A stretch of 58,310 bases of DNA from a virus (IMGVR_UViG_3300043570_001864:1-58310); one strand, 5' to 3'; shown: positions 12,913 to 22,713, counted from the first letter of the stretch. The notes: a model not told the origin generated them from the sequence alone. Numbers and translations are program-made.

Positions 12913-14076
12913 ATGGCAAAGAAAGAATTTTCGTTCGCGGAATTAGACAAATCACTTTCAAAAATTGAAGGATTTGAAATGGGATCAATTTTAGAAACTA
13001 ATGAGTTTTCTAAAACAACAGAATGGATCTCAACAGGTAATTATCTTTTAAATGCTCAACTTTCAGGAAGTTTATTTGGAGGAATAGCAAATAACAGATC
13101 AATAGGAATTGCGGGTGATCCTTCTACAGGTAAGACTTTTCTGGCAATGAATATTACAAGAGAAGCTCAGAAGCAAGATTATGATGTTATTTATTGTGAC
13201 ACAGAAGGTGCTATAGATAAAAGCTCAGCCAAAAAATTCGGAGTTGATCCAACAAGAGTTAGATACCAGCCTATTAAAACTATTAATGACTTTAAAATAT
13301 TCACAACAAATATTTTAGAAAAAGTTAAGAATGCAAGAAAAGAAGGGGCAGAACCTAAAATCATGATCATTTTAGATTCTCTTGGTATGCTTAGTACAGA
13401 TAAAGAAACAGGTGATGCTATTAAGGGTAAGAGCGCAATGGATATGGGATTAAGATCTAAAGAAATGAGATCACTATTCCGTGTTATAACATTAGACTTA
13501 ACAGGTGTTAGAATTCCATTGGTTTGTACTAATCACACAACAACAGGAGGAATAGGCGGATTTATGCCAACGAAAGAAGCATCAGGAGGTGATGGACCAA
13601 TTTTCTCAATGAGTAATGTTATTATGCTTTCTAAAGCACAATTAAAAGAGAATGACACAAAAACCGGAATTATTGTAACATCTACACCTAAGAAAGCAAG
13701 ATTCACCAGACCTTATCCAGTTAAATTCCATATCTCATTTATGAATGGTATGAATCCTTATGTGGGATTACAAGATTTTACTTCCTGGGAAATTTGCGGA
13801 ATTGAAAGAGGTAAATTAGAGGTTGATAAAAAAACAGGAGACATGGAATTTACCGCTAATGCTACTTCTACAAGATGGGCAATTAAACATTTAGGCAAGA
13901 CCGTTACTTCTTCTCAATTATTTAATGGAGAAATATTCACTGATGAAGTATTAAGTATGATCGATGAGAAAGTAATTAAACCTCATTTCTTATTACCCGA
14001 TCTTTTTGACGATGAAGAATTAGCAATACTAGCTGAACCTGAAGCAGACACTGAAGAGGAAGATGGAGAAGAATAA
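12913..14076 (+). CDS. uvsX: UvsX-type RecA recombinase
   Basis: 387 residues. Walker A GDPSTGKT at 68-75, a YCDTEGAID segment after it (like T4 UvsX), Walker B MIILDSLGML near 156-165, and a CTNHTTTG L1/L2-region motif near 208. The acidic C-terminal tail (EADTEEEDGEE) is typical. It forms filaments on single-stranded DNA for recombination-dependent replication in T4-like phages. The start of the next gene overlaps its end by 14 bases, and helicase and gp46/gp47 genes follow, a classic recombination operon. Confidence 0.95.
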   Translation: MAKKEFSFAELDKSLSKIEGFEMGSILETNEFSKTTEWISTGNYLLNAQLSGSLFGGIANNRSIGIAGDPSTGKTFLAMNITREAQKQDYDVIYCDTEGAIDKSSAKKFGVDPTRVRYQPIKTINDFKIFTTNILEKVKNARKEGAEPKIMIILDSLGMLSTDKETGDAIKGKSAMDMGLRSKEMRSLFRVITLDLTGVRIPLVCTNHTTTGGIGGFMPTKEASGGDGPIFSMSNVIMLSKAQLKENDTKTGIIVTSTPKKARFTRPYPVKFHISFMNGMNPYVGLQDFTSWEICGIERGKLEVDKKTGDMEFTANATSTRWAIKHLGKTVTSSQLFNGEIFTDEVLSMIDEKVIKPHFLLPDLFDDEELAILAEPEADTEEEDGEE

Positions 14077-14356
14077 ACTTAAAATGAAATATCTGCTAGG
14101 TATCTGGAAAGATCTTCCCGAATATCCAACAAAAGAAGATGTTATTTATGAGCTTAACTCATATTTAATTAAGGATGGAAGACCTGATGGAGAGTTTTCA
14201 GACCAGACTTTTAATTCTTTTCTTCCTGAAGGATGGGAAGAAAATAAATTTGCAGAAGCAGTTAATGAACTTATAGAGACAGACATTTTTGAAAAAACTG
14301 AAAAAACATTAGGAAATAAAAATTGGTATAAAATAAAGGATAATCCACACTATTAA
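14063..14356 (+). CDS. hypothetical protein between uvsX and helicase, 97 aa
   Basis: Overlaps the end of uvsX by 14 bases and ends 2 bases before the helicase gene. Residues 25-90 (PTKEDVIYELNSYLIKDGRP, then a second helix-turn pattern ending NKNWYKIKDN) look like a small winged-helix domain. The first codons read MEKNKLKMKYLLGIWKD; translation could also start at ATG 14084. Position suggests a helicase or recombinase accessory factor, but no family is recognised. Confidence 0.6.
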   Translation: MEKNKLKMKYLLGIWKDLPEYPTKEDVIYELNSYLIKDGRPDGEFSDQTFNSFLPEGWEENKFAEAVNELIETDIFEKTEKTLGNKNWYKIKDNPHY

Positions 14357-14358
14357 AA

Positions 14359-15660
14359 ATGCAAAATCAACACTTAGAAAATATTTGGTTTAAAGCGGTA
14401 ATTGACAATCCAGCTTATATTGAAGCAACAGAATCTAGTTACTTCAAAAATGCAGATTTCCAAGAAGCTTTTAAAGTCGTAAAATCATTTTGGAAAAAAT
14501 ATCAACAGGTCCCTAGCAAAAATCAAGTCAGAGAATCTGCAAAACTTTTGAAATTAGAAGATAAACTCACAGATTCTTTACTTGAATCTATGTGGTCAAT
14601 ATCTCTTAATGATTACGATACTGATTGGTTACAACAGAATACCGAATCTTGGATTGAATGGAAGACATTAGAAAAAAGTGCGGTAGATTCAATAAATTAT
14701 ATCAAAAGTACTGATGTAACTCCAGATAATATTAAGGATGTGATTAACACTTACAAATCGATAGTTGTTGATCGTAATAAAGTGGATTTCTCATTTGATA
14801 TGGGGCTTAACTTTAAAGATCCAGAAGCTCACAAGCAGCCAAGCAGCTTAACATTCTCTAGTGGATATGATTACATAGATCATTGCCTTGGTGGAGGATT
14901 TTCAGCTAAATGTCTATATGTTTTATTAGGACAGCCTAAAGTTGGAAAAACTCTTTGGCTTGGTAATATAGCAACACAAGCTATTAGAGCAGCAAATAAT
15001 GTCGCTATTGTTACATTAGAATTAGGAGACAGAAAATACATGAAAAGATTAGGATCTAATCTTTTGGGAATCAAGATGTCAGAATATAAAGACTCAGCGG
15101 AGAATGACTCACAAATTAAAAAGAAAATAACAAATCTTGGATTTGATAATTTAAGAACCCCCGGTGAATTAGTAGTGAAAGAATTTGCCACATCTCAAGC
15201 ATCTGCAATAGACGTAGAAAATTGGTTAACTAAGGTTGAACAAGTAATGGGAATTAAATTCAAAATCGTTATTATTGACTATATTAATATTATGAAGAAC
15301 TGGAGAAATCCAAATTCAGAAAATACATATATGAAAATTAAACAGATTGCAGAAGATCTTAGAGCTGCAGCACAAAGAAATGATTGGGCAATAGTGACAG
15401 CAACTCAGACAAAACAAAGTGAATTTGATGCTACGGATCTCAGTATGAATTCAGCATCCGAATCATCAGGACTGGTAGCAACAGTTGATGGTATGTTTGG
15501 TATTATTCAAGATCCTATGATGCTTACTAACAACGAATACAAGCTAAAATTGCTTGCAAATAGGGACGAAGGCTATAAAAACTCTTACAAAAAGTTTATA
15601 GTTGATTACACCTTCATGAGAATATCTGAAGATCCCAACTCTCAAATAATAAATGATTGA
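14359..15660 (+). CDS. DnaB-type replicative helicase (T4 gp41-like)
   Basis: 433 residues. An N-terminal helical domain (about 1-140) precedes a RecA-like motor: Walker A GQPKVGKT (191-198), TLELGDRKYMKRL (DnaB motif 1a), Walker B VIIDYINIM near 306, and a TATQTKQSEF motif 3. This is the hexameric 5'-3' helicase at the replication fork. Its stop TGA overlaps the next ATG at 15660. The helicase-to-gp47 order fits a T4-like replication/recombination block. Confidence 0.92.
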   Translation: MQNQHLENIWFKAVIDNPAYIEATESSYFKNADFQEAFKVVKSFWKKYQQVPSKNQVRESAKLLKLEDKLTDSLLESMWSISLNDYDTDWLQQNTESWIEWKTLEKSAVDSINYIKSTDVTPDNIKDVINTYKSIVVDRNKVDFSFDMGLNFKDPEAHKQPSSLTFSSGYDYIDHCLGGGFSAKCLYVLLGQPKVGKTLWLGNIATQAIRAANNVAIVTLELGDRKYMKRLGSNLLGIKMSEYKDSAENDSQIKKKITNLGFDNLRTPGELVVKEFATSQASAIDVENWLTKVEQVMGIKFKIVIIDYINIMKNWRNPNSENTYMKIKQIAEDLRAAAQRNDWAIVTATQTKQSEFDATDLSMNSASESSGLVATVDGMFGIIQDPMMLTNNEYKLKLLANRDEGYKNSYKKFIVDYTFMRISEDPNSQIIND

Positions 15661-16136
15661 TGAAAAAACAGCAAAAACTGATCGAAGATGAAAAAACCGA
15701 CCTTGACATAAATCAAGAACTAGCAGAAAAAAAGAACGAAAAAGATACTGTTGATGAAGAGTTTGAAATGGATTCAAGTACAGATTATAGAAGCTTACAG
15801 TCTATAGTAACTTATGAAGATGAAGACTATATTCATTCGTGTAATTTAAATGATAAAATAGACGAGATCTTTCAAGTATCTAGATGGACTATCATAAGTC
15901 CAAGTAAAAAAATACCAAAGGATCTTATCCCTTTAATATTTCAAGACATATTAAAAGAATTGGAAGAGACAGAATTTACAATGGTAGAGAAATTTGTTGC
16001 TATTTGTGATTATACAGCAATAAATTATCAAAAAGCTTATGAATCTATTCATATGAAGTATAAAGAAATTATAGTTCAAGAGATGGATCAAAAATATGGT
16101 ATTTTAAGTAAAAAAGGAATTAAAAAGATATTTTAA
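15660..16136 (+). CDS. hypothetical protein between helicase and gp47, 158 aa
   Basis: ATG at 15660 overlaps the helicase stop (TGATG); a TTG one codon earlier is also possible. The first 60 residues are acidic and Lys/Glu-rich, probably disordered; residues 70-158 are predicted helical (IPKDLIPLIFQDILKELEE). Its stop overlaps the next start (TAATGG). No family recognised; the tight coupling suggests a replication or repair helper. Confidence 0.7.
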   Translation: MKKQQKLIEDEKTDLDINQELAEKKNEKDTVDEEFEMDSSTDYRSLQSIVTYEDEDYIHSCNLNDKIDEIFQVSRWTIISPSKKIPKDLIPLIFQDILKELEETEFTMVEKFVAICDYTAINYQKAYESIHMKYKEIIVQEMDQKYGILSKKGIKKIF

Positions 16137-17248
16137 TGGAAAAATTCTCAGATATTAAGAGAGTAATTTTTATTACAGATACTCATTTAGGTGTAAGGAA
16201 CAATTCTAATGATTGGATAGACATTCATGATGATTATTTTAAAAATTGGTTCATTCCCCTTTGTAAAAAAATATACAGACCAGGAGATTGTTTAGTGCAT
16301 CTTGGTGATGTTTATGATAGTAGACAATCACTTAATCTTCGGGTTCTTAATCTTGGTATAGAAATATTTGAAGATCTTTCGCAAATTTTTAAAGATGGTA
16401 TTTTTATAATATGTGGTAATCACGATATTTACGGAAAAAATACAAATGAAGTAAACTCTTTAAAATCTCTTAAATGGATACCAGGAATAAAAATATACGA
16501 AGAACCTGAATCTATACAACTAGGTAACAGAAAGATTTTTCTTATGCCTTGGAGAAAAGATCATGATGCGGAGAGAGAAACATTAATGACAGTAAAAGAA
16601 CCACATGATTATATGTTCTGTCATACAGATCTTAAAGGTCTAATGTTTAATAAGTTTGTGAGAATTGATGCAGGATTAGATTATGCAGATATGGATAAAT
16701 TTGAAAGAGTTTATTCTGGACATATACATTATTCACAGACATTTGGAAAAATGAGAATGCTAGGATCTCCTTTTCAGTTAACAAGATCCGATACTGATAA
16801 TGCAAAAGGGATAACCATACTAGATTTAGAATCTGGAGATGAGGAGTATTACGAAAACAATTACTCCCCTAAATTTGTTAGAATCACTTTTGATAAAGTT
16901 TTAAATTCAACGCCTAATGAATTAAATCCTATATTCAAAAATAATTTTATAGACATATTAGTTGATCCAGAATTAGCAGTAAAAGCTCCTCTCGGATTAT
17001 TAACAGAATATGTAGTTCCCCCATTAAAAATATCATTCACACCTATAACTAATCCCGGAGAGGAATTAGTAGATGAAGGATTTCACGATCTAGAAGGAAA
17101 AAGCTTTTCTATTTTAGATCTAACTAAATTATACTTAGATAAGTGTAACTATGAAGATGATAAGAAAAGTAAGATCTATAAAGCGATAGAAAAATTATTA
17201 CACAAAGTTTCAGTACAAGTTAAAGAAGATGAAGATCAAGAAGATTGA
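16136..17248 (+). CDS. gp47-like recombination nuclease subunit (Mre11/SbcD family)
   Basis: 370 residues with all metallophosphoesterase motifs: DTHLG (15-19), GDVYDSR (57-63), GNHD (94-97), CHTD near 161, and SGHIHY near 199. With the gp46-like protein it forms the Mre11-Rad50-type complex that resects DNA ends for recombination-dependent replication. It overlaps the gp46-like gene by 20 bases, as expected for co-translated partners. The C-terminal 130 residues are divergent, with an acidic end. Confidence 0.93.
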   Translation: MEKFSDIKRVIFITDTHLGVRNNSNDWIDIHDDYFKNWFIPLCKKIYRPGDCLVHLGDVYDSRQSLNLRVLNLGIEIFEDLSQIFKDGIFIICGNHDIYGKNTNEVNSLKSLKWIPGIKIYEEPESIQLGNRKIFLMPWRKDHDAERETLMTVKEPHDYMFCHTDLKGLMFNKFVRIDAGLDYADMDKFERVYSGHIHYSQTFGKMRMLGSPFQLTRSDTDNAKGITILDLESGDEEYYENNYSPKFVRITFDKVLNSTPNELNPIFKNNFIDILVDPELAVKAPLGLLTEYVVPPLKISFTPITNPGEELVDEGFHDLEGKSFSILDLTKLYLDKCNYEDDKKSKIYKAIEKLLHKVSVQVKEDEDQED

Positions 17249-18896
17249 ATGGAGAAATGTTGCTTCATACGGTAACAAAATCCAAAAATTAGAATTACCA
17301 GATAAATCTGGTCTAATCCAAGTAGTTGGTGAAAATGGTGTAGGTAAGTCCACAATATCCGATGTTATTACATTCGGGCTATATGGAAAGCTTGAAGGAA
17401 AGAAACTTAAAGATATACCAAATAGATCTAATAAATGTGCTTGGATGAAGATAGAATTCGAGCAGGATGGAAAAATTTATGAAGTAGAGAGAGGATTAGA
17501 GCCTTCACTTTTTCAATTAACTATAGATGGTAATATTTACGATCAAGCTGGTAAAAATAATGTGCAAGATTTTTTAAGCGATGACATATTAAAAATACCT
17601 TATTATGTTTTTAATAATACAATTTCGTTATCAATAAATGATTTCAAAAGCTTCCTTAAAATGAGCACAACAGATAAGAAATTGATTATTGATAAGATAT
17701 TCGGATTCTATATTCTCAATGAGATGAGAGACATTTTAAAAGAAGAATCAAAGACTATAAAATCATCAATTGATAGATTATCCGGTGAAATATTTGCTAC
17801 TGGAAGATCTATAGCAGCATCACAAAAAGAACTAGAGGATTTACAACAAAAAATACTAGAAAATTCAGGGTCAGAAATAGAAAGTAATAAAGAGCAATTA
17901 GAAAACTACAAAGAACTTTTAAAACTACACGGAGATAAACTAAAAGATTTTAGGTCTAAAGAAAATGAAGCAACTAGGAACGTAACAAAATCATACGAAT
18001 TGTATAGTGATCTTTCTTCTAAAATCAAAAATATAGATTCTAAAATGAATTTATATAATAATGAAAAATGCCCGACTTGCTCATCCGATTTATCTACAGA
18101 ATTTCATAAAAATTTATTCGACGATCTTTCTGATACGAAGATTAAATTAACAGAAGATCTAGCTGATTTAAAAAAGAATTATGAGGATGCTAAGAAGGTT
18201 CAAAGTAATATTGCTACGATTAAGAATGACCTATTTACAAAAGGTGGTAAAATCGAAAGTGCAATTAGAACATTACAAGATAAAATTAAAACTCTCAAGA
18301 CTTCAAAAAATAACGACCAGGTTAATTCGGTAAGGAAACTTTTAAATGGAGCTAATGAAGATCTTTCCGATTTTAGTCAAGAAAAGACTGTTTGGGAAGA
18401 AAGACAGATTTGGATTAAGACTTTAGATGAAGTGCTTAGTGAGAAAGGGGTTAAACAATTAGCTATTAAGTCCATATTACCGTCTCTAAACAACGAAATA
18501 CTAAATACCTTATTATCCCTTCACTTACCTTACAAAGTCGTTTTTAACGAAGAATTTAATGCCCAGATATTCCACTTGGGAGAAGAGATATCAACACAGA
18601 CATTATCCACAGGAGAAATGAAGAAAGTGGATTTTGCAGTTCTTGTTGCTATAATAAAGCTAATGAAAATAAGATTCTCTTCAGTTAACATACTTTTCCT
18701 TGATGAAATATTTAGTTCAGTAGATCCTGATGGAGTTCATAGTATATTAAACACATTAAGAAAATTAACGGACGATCTAAGCATGAGCATTTTTGTAATA
18801 AATCATGCTCCAATGCCAACAGAAATATTTGATTATAAGATAGAAATATCAAAAAAGAATAATTTCTCAGATATTGCTTTCGATAAAATGGTGTAG
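17229..18896 (+). CDS. gp46-like recombination nuclease subunit (Rad50/SbcC family)
   Basis: 555 residues. Walker A GENGVGKST (34-42), long coiled coil (about 170-430) split by a zinc-hook CPTC near residue 280, ABC signature LSTGEMKK near 459, Walker B LFLDEIFSSVD near 488, and a final FVINHAP switch. It is short like other phage gp46 proteins. It is the ATPase partner of the upstream Mre11-like protein. A late-type box begins right after its end. Confidence 0.94.
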   Translation: MKIKKIEWRNVASYGNKIQKLELPDKSGLIQVVGENGVGKSTISDVITFGLYGKLEGKKLKDIPNRSNKCAWMKIEFEQDGKIYEVERGLEPSLFQLTIDGNIYDQAGKNNVQDFLSDDILKIPYYVFNNTISLSINDFKSFLKMSTTDKKLIIDKIFGFYILNEMRDILKEESKTIKSSIDRLSGEIFATGRSIAASQKELEDLQQKILENSGSEIESNKEQLENYKELLKLHGDKLKDFRSKENEATRNVTKSYELYSDLSSKIKNIDSKMNLYNNEKCPTCSSDLSTEFHKNLFDDLSDTKIKLTEDLADLKKNYEDAKKVQSNIATIKNDLFTKGGKIESAIRTLQDKIKTLKTSKNNDQVNSVRKLLNGANEDLSDFSQEKTVWEERQIWIKTLDEVLSEKGVKQLAIKSILPSLNNEILNTLLSLHLPYKVVFNEEFNAQIFHLGEEISTQTLSTGEMKKVDFAVLVAIIKLMKIRFSSVNILFLDEIFSSVDPDGVHSILNTLRKLTDDLSMSIFVINHAPMPTEIFDYKIEISKKNNFSDIAFDKMV

Positions 18897-18906
18897 GATA
18901 TATAAA
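18897..18906 (+). promoter_or_regulatory. late-promoter-like box GATATATAAA
   Basis: Starts at the last base of the gp46-like gene's stop region, two bases before the ATG at 18909. It marks the switch from replication genes to virion genes. Confidence 0.55.
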
Positions 18907-18908
18907 TC

Positions 18909-19328
18909 ATGGCAGATACATTTCCAGCAGGCACAGAATCTATAAGAAATTTAACACCCAAATTTAATTATTTTTTAGTAGTTAAAGAAGATTCTATTGC
19001 AGACGATATTCCACAAAAAGAATATTTTGTTTATAGATTTAAAGTGGCACTTAGTGCTAGCGATGGAATTAGTGAATTAAAAAAATACTTTAAATTCATT
19101 CTAAATTCCCAGGTTTTTGTTTGTAACGAACTTAGCGATGTTGAATATGCTACTGGAATTTTTTATCATCCATACTACAAGAATAGTAAAAAAGAACCTT
19201 TATCTTTCAGATTAAAAGAAATCCCTATTTATATGCAATCTGAAATAAGAGTTATTGATTTTAATAAGGATCTATACCAATACGGGAGTAAACCTATAAT
19301 AAAGGATAATACATCTGTTATAATATAA
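18909..19328 (+). CDS. putative virion/neck protein, 139 aa
   Basis: Starts MADTFPAGTESIRNLTPKFN. Soluble alpha/beta protein with no recognised motif (SDVEYATGIFYHPYYKNSKK). First gene behind a late-type box and 9 bases upstream of a gp15-like gene, so it is probably structural or an assembly factor of the neck or tail. In T4 the neighbouring genes are 13 and 14, but I cannot assign it to either. Confidence 0.6.
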   Translation: MADTFPAGTESIRNLTPKFNYFLVVKEDSIADDIPQKEYFVYRFKVALSASDGISELKKYFKFILNSQVFVCNELSDVEYATGIFYHPYYKNSKKEPLSFRLKEIPIYMQSEIRVIDFNKDLYQYGSKPIIKDNTSVII

Positions 19329-19337
19329 TAATAAAAT

Positions 19338-20174
19338 ATGAATTTTTTAGAAAAATATAACACCGACGACGTATTCTTTAGAGGTATAATACTAGGTCTA
19401 TTAACTGAGTTAAATCAAATAATAACTTATGAACAAACTGATAATAACCAAGTAACCACTAAAATTTACATACCATTCTTTTATTCTATGGTAGGGGATG
19501 AACCATTCCTACAAGACTTCTATCTTTCTTATGAAGACTGCAATGGTAAGCCAGCATTTGCTGAAGGAAATTATGATGTTATACCAAGAGGAATTATCGA
19601 AATAGGATCAACAAGAATTGACTCAGGATCGGCAACTACTAAATTTGTTAGAGGTTCTTATGTTAAGGAAGTCGAAAAAGAAGAGGGAAGTGAAATGGTT
19701 ACTTTTTCTTCTTATTTTAATCCAATTCCATTAAGTATACAAATTACTGCAAAAATAAAAGTTGATACCACTCTTGATGCTTTTAAAGTCCAACAAAGTG
19801 TTCTTGAAATTCTTTATAAAAGGTTTATATACTATTTTTACTATAAAGGATTCAGAATACCAGTACAAGCGGTTCTCCCAGATGCACCACCAGATAAGCA
19901 GCCTAATAATTTCCAAATGTCTTATGGATCTCAAAGAGGAGAAGCAATAACCCTTTCTTTCTCTATGGAGCTAGAAACATATCTTCCTGATTTGGATTTA
20001 ACTACTGAAAGATTCAGAGGTAATTTAATGCAAGGAGGAATAAAATTAAATGCTGAATTTGGTACAGCTCCTGCAGATAATAGCCAAATAATATCAGGAT
20101 TAGGAGTTTATGCTATTAATAGCGACATAAAAGGGGAAACGGGTGCAACAGGATCTGGTCCAGCTAATCCTTAA
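19338..20174 (+). CDS. probable tail-sheath terminator/stabiliser (T4 gp15-like)
   Basis: 278 residues. The pattern of a short N-terminal helix, TTKIYIPFFYS, YDVIPRGIIEIGSTRID, SSYFNPIPLSIQITAKIKVD and a TLDAFKVQQSVLEILYKRF helix resembles T4 gp15 (VPI.YA, LPRI, SQYNPSPI..IYELSI, ..QIVEQILPYF). This protein caps the tail and holds the sheath. Its C-terminus ends in a collagen-like GETGATGSG tail, also seen on the portal proteins. The end overlaps the minus-strand gene by 4 bases. Assignment is by pattern and gene order (next to terminase and sheath). Confidence 0.6.
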   Translation: MNFLEKYNTDDVFFRGIILGLLTELNQIITYEQTDNNQVTTKIYIPFFYSMVGDEPFLQDFYLSYEDCNGKPAFAEGNYDVIPRGIIEIGSTRIDSGSATTKFVRGSYVKEVEKEEGSEMVTFSSYFNPIPLSIQITAKIKVDTTLDAFKVQQSVLEILYKRFIYYFYYKGFRIPVQAVLPDAPPDKQPNNFQMSYGSQRGEAITLSFSMELETYLPDLDLTTERFRGNLMQGGIKLNAEFGTAPADNSQIISGLGVYAINSDIKGETGATGSGPANP

Positions 20175-20482
20175 GAATTTAAAGGCTGATCATCTTTTAC
20201 TTCTTCTTCTTCTTTTACTTCTTCTAGATCAGTAACTCCAGAATCTTTAGATTTTCTATAACCTAAAAGAGTTGCACCTATTGATATAAGAATAATAGAT
20301 TGAGTTAGTATATCTGCACTTTTATCTAAAAACATTTTATCGATACAGCCAAGTAAGAAACAAATACCCCCAATAAAAACTATATATAGACCCGATGTGC
20401 CACTCCCAGAAGTTTTTCCATCTGAGTTAGAAGTAAGTTGCGCGAAGCTAAACCTCTCCATAGTTGCTCTGAATTTTTTCAT
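20171..20482 (-). CDS. small two-helix membrane protein on the minus strand
   Basis: The ATG at 20482 gives 103 residues starting MKKFRATMERFSFAQL; a longer start at 20533 would overlap the divergent gene and is unlikely. Two hydrophobic segments (SGLYIVFIGGICFLLGCI and ILTQSIILISIGATLLGY) are followed by a strongly acidic C-terminal tail. Size and topology allow a holin or an inner-membrane virion protein, but nothing is diagnostic. It is antisense to its neighbours and shares a palindromic late-type box with the divergent gene at 20521. Confidence 0.6.
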   Translation of the reverse strand: MKKFRATMERFSFAQLTSNSDGKTSGSGTSGLYIVFIGGICFLLGCIDKMFLDKSADILTQSIILISIGATLLGYRKSKDSGVTDLEEVKEEEEVKDDQPLNS

Positions 20483-20494
20483 ATTGTTTTTTCT

Positions 20495-20504
20495 GATATA
20501 TATT
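20495..20504. promoter_or_regulatory. palindromic late-type box between divergent genes
   Basis: GATATATATT contains ATATATAT and reads as a late-type box on both strands (GATATATAT forward, AATATATAT reverse). It is 16 bases from the plus-strand ATG at 20521 and 12 bases from the minus-strand ATG at 20482. Confidence 0.5.
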
Positions 20505-20520
20505 ACAAACAGTAGCCAAA

Positions 20521-22710
20521 ATGGCAGAGACACTAATAGATTTTACTTCAATAGGAAATTACAGAATAATTTCTTGGAGCCAGCCATGGAAAAATGTTCA
20601 ATCATTTAATGGGTGGATAATTGATACAACAGGAGAAGATCCTCCACACATTTTTTTATATCTAGAATATAGATGGAGTATTAACGGGTCTAATTGGTCT
20701 TTATGGAGTCAATTGACAGAAGCATCAGTTCAGGCATTATCTATATCACCCGATAATCCATTATGGTTAGAGGCGAGAATGACTGCTACGTCGGATGAAA
20801 ATTCTAGTCCTTATTACCCGCCAGGAACACCTTTAAGCCCACCAATAGAATTATTAGACTTCGAATTTGATTTGACATATGTAACAGTAGATCCTAGAGA
20901 TTTAATGGGAAATCCGCCTGCACCTATGTGTAGTAAAGAATTAACAAATTATCCCATAGTATTTTCAGATTGTAATTATACATTTAGACCATATGATATC
21001 AATAGGGCTATAAATCTATATCAGGATTTAAGCAAGATCGTAAATAATGTTTTTGGACACGAGGTTGTTTATTATTCAGTACAGCCACAAGGTAGAGGTA
21101 AAGATGTTGTATTAAAAGAGTATACATTATTTGATGTAGTAGAAGAAAAATGTGTGAAGGTAATGGTACCCAATAATACATTCCCTGATGCAGCTTTAAC
21201 TTTCGATACCTACGGATTAAACTTTAATCAACCATTTGAAATCCATATTGATAGAAAATATTTTGAAAGCATATTTGGAAAAGCATCACAGCCAAGAAAA
21301 AGAGATATCATTTTCTTTCCCTTAACTAATAGAATTTATCAAATAGATTCAATGTATGTGTTTAGGGATATAAATAATTATCCTGTATATTTTAAGATTC
21401 AGTTAGTTAAATATGAGATTAAGAAAAACACATCTTTTGTCAATCCTGCTGCAGAAACTGAATTATTAGATTACACGGTAAACACCCAAAAATTATTTGG
21501 AGAGGAAATAGAAAACCAAGAGATTGAATTAACCAAACCCCAACAATATGCAGTGACGTCGCAAAGAAGATTGGAAGATCCTATAAGATCATATATTAGC
21601 AAAGAACTTCCTATAATAGAATATGATCTAAATAATAACTGGACGATAGTTTTTAATAATTATTATGATTTAGATAAATTATTTATTGACTCACAAAATG
21701 CAGTAGATCCTGCATCTCCTGCATTATTAGATTTTGAAAGAGATGCTGTTAGATGGAAATCTGATCCAGTTTTAACAGCTACAGACGAAAGATCATTTAT
21801 GTGCTGGTTTAGAACAAGAAATTTCTTAGATAGAAGTAGATTAGTTCCTAAGCCCGCTCCTAAATTGTCAATAACTATTGATACAATAGGAACAAATGAA
21901 ATAACTTACACAACTTATCCAATACCACATAAATTAAGTCTTGGAGAAAATCCTAATGGATTTATATCAATACTCGGGGATGGAATAAGATCTGGCGGAT
22001 TTGAAATACTAGAAATAGTCGATCAATTCAGATTTAAAATAAAAGATGATGGAGCAGCAGCACCAGGTACTACTGCAGGATGGAAAGCTCAAAAAGCTCA
22101 AACAAGAATTCTATTCGATGGATATTACGGGGGACAAGGATTACGTATAGATTTCATATGGAGCGGATCAAATGCAGTCGCTAGTCCAACAGATAATAAT
22201 TATATAGAAACAGGAAGTTTTAGAATAAAGATAAATAACTTAGAAGTATACTCTCCGTTTGGGGCTGGAATAGCTAGTACCATAGGACAATTTATACCTT
22301 CTGTAGATGATTGGTACGGATTTGTTTTTAATTTTTCTAACATATTCAGACAATATTCACTAAAGGTTTGGCAATTGACTTATGATCCTGATAATCCGCT
22401 AGCTCAAACTTCGGATTTGAGTCTAATACATTCAACGGATGGAGTTACTTCACAGGCTTATACTTTTAATATTACGCCTGTAATTGATAATAATTATGAT
22501 AGTCCATTTTACGGAACTAATAATTATTCATATAAAACTAGTTCTTGTCCACTTTGGGCAACTAACTATAGATTTTTTAAACATATGGTAGAAGAGGAAA
22601 AACAGTCAACAATGCTAAATCAGAATATAATAGGAGATGCGCATCTTGCTATTATAATAGATAATGCTAAACCTATATTAAAACTTCCTAAGGTCGCCAG
22701 AAACAGATAA
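20521..22710 (+). CDS. large neck-type protein (T4 gp14-like part) with lectin-like C-terminal part
   Basis: 729 residues. Residues 225-300 (FEIHIDRKYFESIFGKASQP, then RDIIFFPLTNRIYQIDSMYV) resemble the T4 gp14 pattern in which a bulky-aromatic segment is followed by GDLxFFPL..KLFEI. The N-terminus (1-130) is beta-rich with a fibronectin-like repeat (YRWSINGSNWSLW). The C-terminal half (about 420-729, RTRNFLDRSRL to FKHMVEEE) is rich in beta strands and Asn and looks like a concanavalin/LamG-type module, making it about three times the size of T4 gp14. I infer a neck protein that may also display a decoration or whisker domain. Homology is tentative. Confidence 0.5.
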   Translation: MAETLIDFTSIGNYRIISWSQPWKNVQSFNGWIIDTTGEDPPHIFLYLEYRWSINGSNWSLWSQLTEASVQALSISPDNPLWLEARMTATSDENSSPYYPPGTPLSPPIELLDFEFDLTYVTVDPRDLMGNPPAPMCSKELTNYPIVFSDCNYTFRPYDINRAINLYQDLSKIVNNVFGHEVVYYSVQPQGRGKDVVLKEYTLFDVVEEKCVKVMVPNNTFPDAALTFDTYGLNFNQPFEIHIDRKYFESIFGKASQPRKRDIIFFPLTNRIYQIDSMYVFRDINNYPVYFKIQLVKYEIKKNTSFVNPAAETELLDYTVNTQKLFGEEIENQEIELTKPQQYAVTSQRRLEDPIRSYISKELPIIEYDLNNNWTIVFNNYYDLDKLFIDSQNAVDPASPALLDFERDAVRWKSDPVLTATDERSFMCWFRTRNFLDRSRLVPKPAPKLSITIDTIGTNEITYTTYPIPHKLSLGENPNGFISILGDGIRSGGFEILEIVDQFRFKIKDDGAAAPGTTAGWKAQKAQTRILFDGYYGGQGLRIDFIWSGSNAVASPTDNNYIETGSFRIKINNLEVYSPFGAGIASTIGQFIPSVDDWYGFVFNFSNIFRQYSLKVWQLTYDPDNPLAQTSDLSLIHSTDGVTSQAYTFNITPVIDNNYDSPFYGTNNYSYKTSSCPLWATNYRFFKHMVEEEKQSTMLNQNIIGDAHLAIIIDNAKPILKLPKVARNR

Positions 22711-22713
22711 TTT

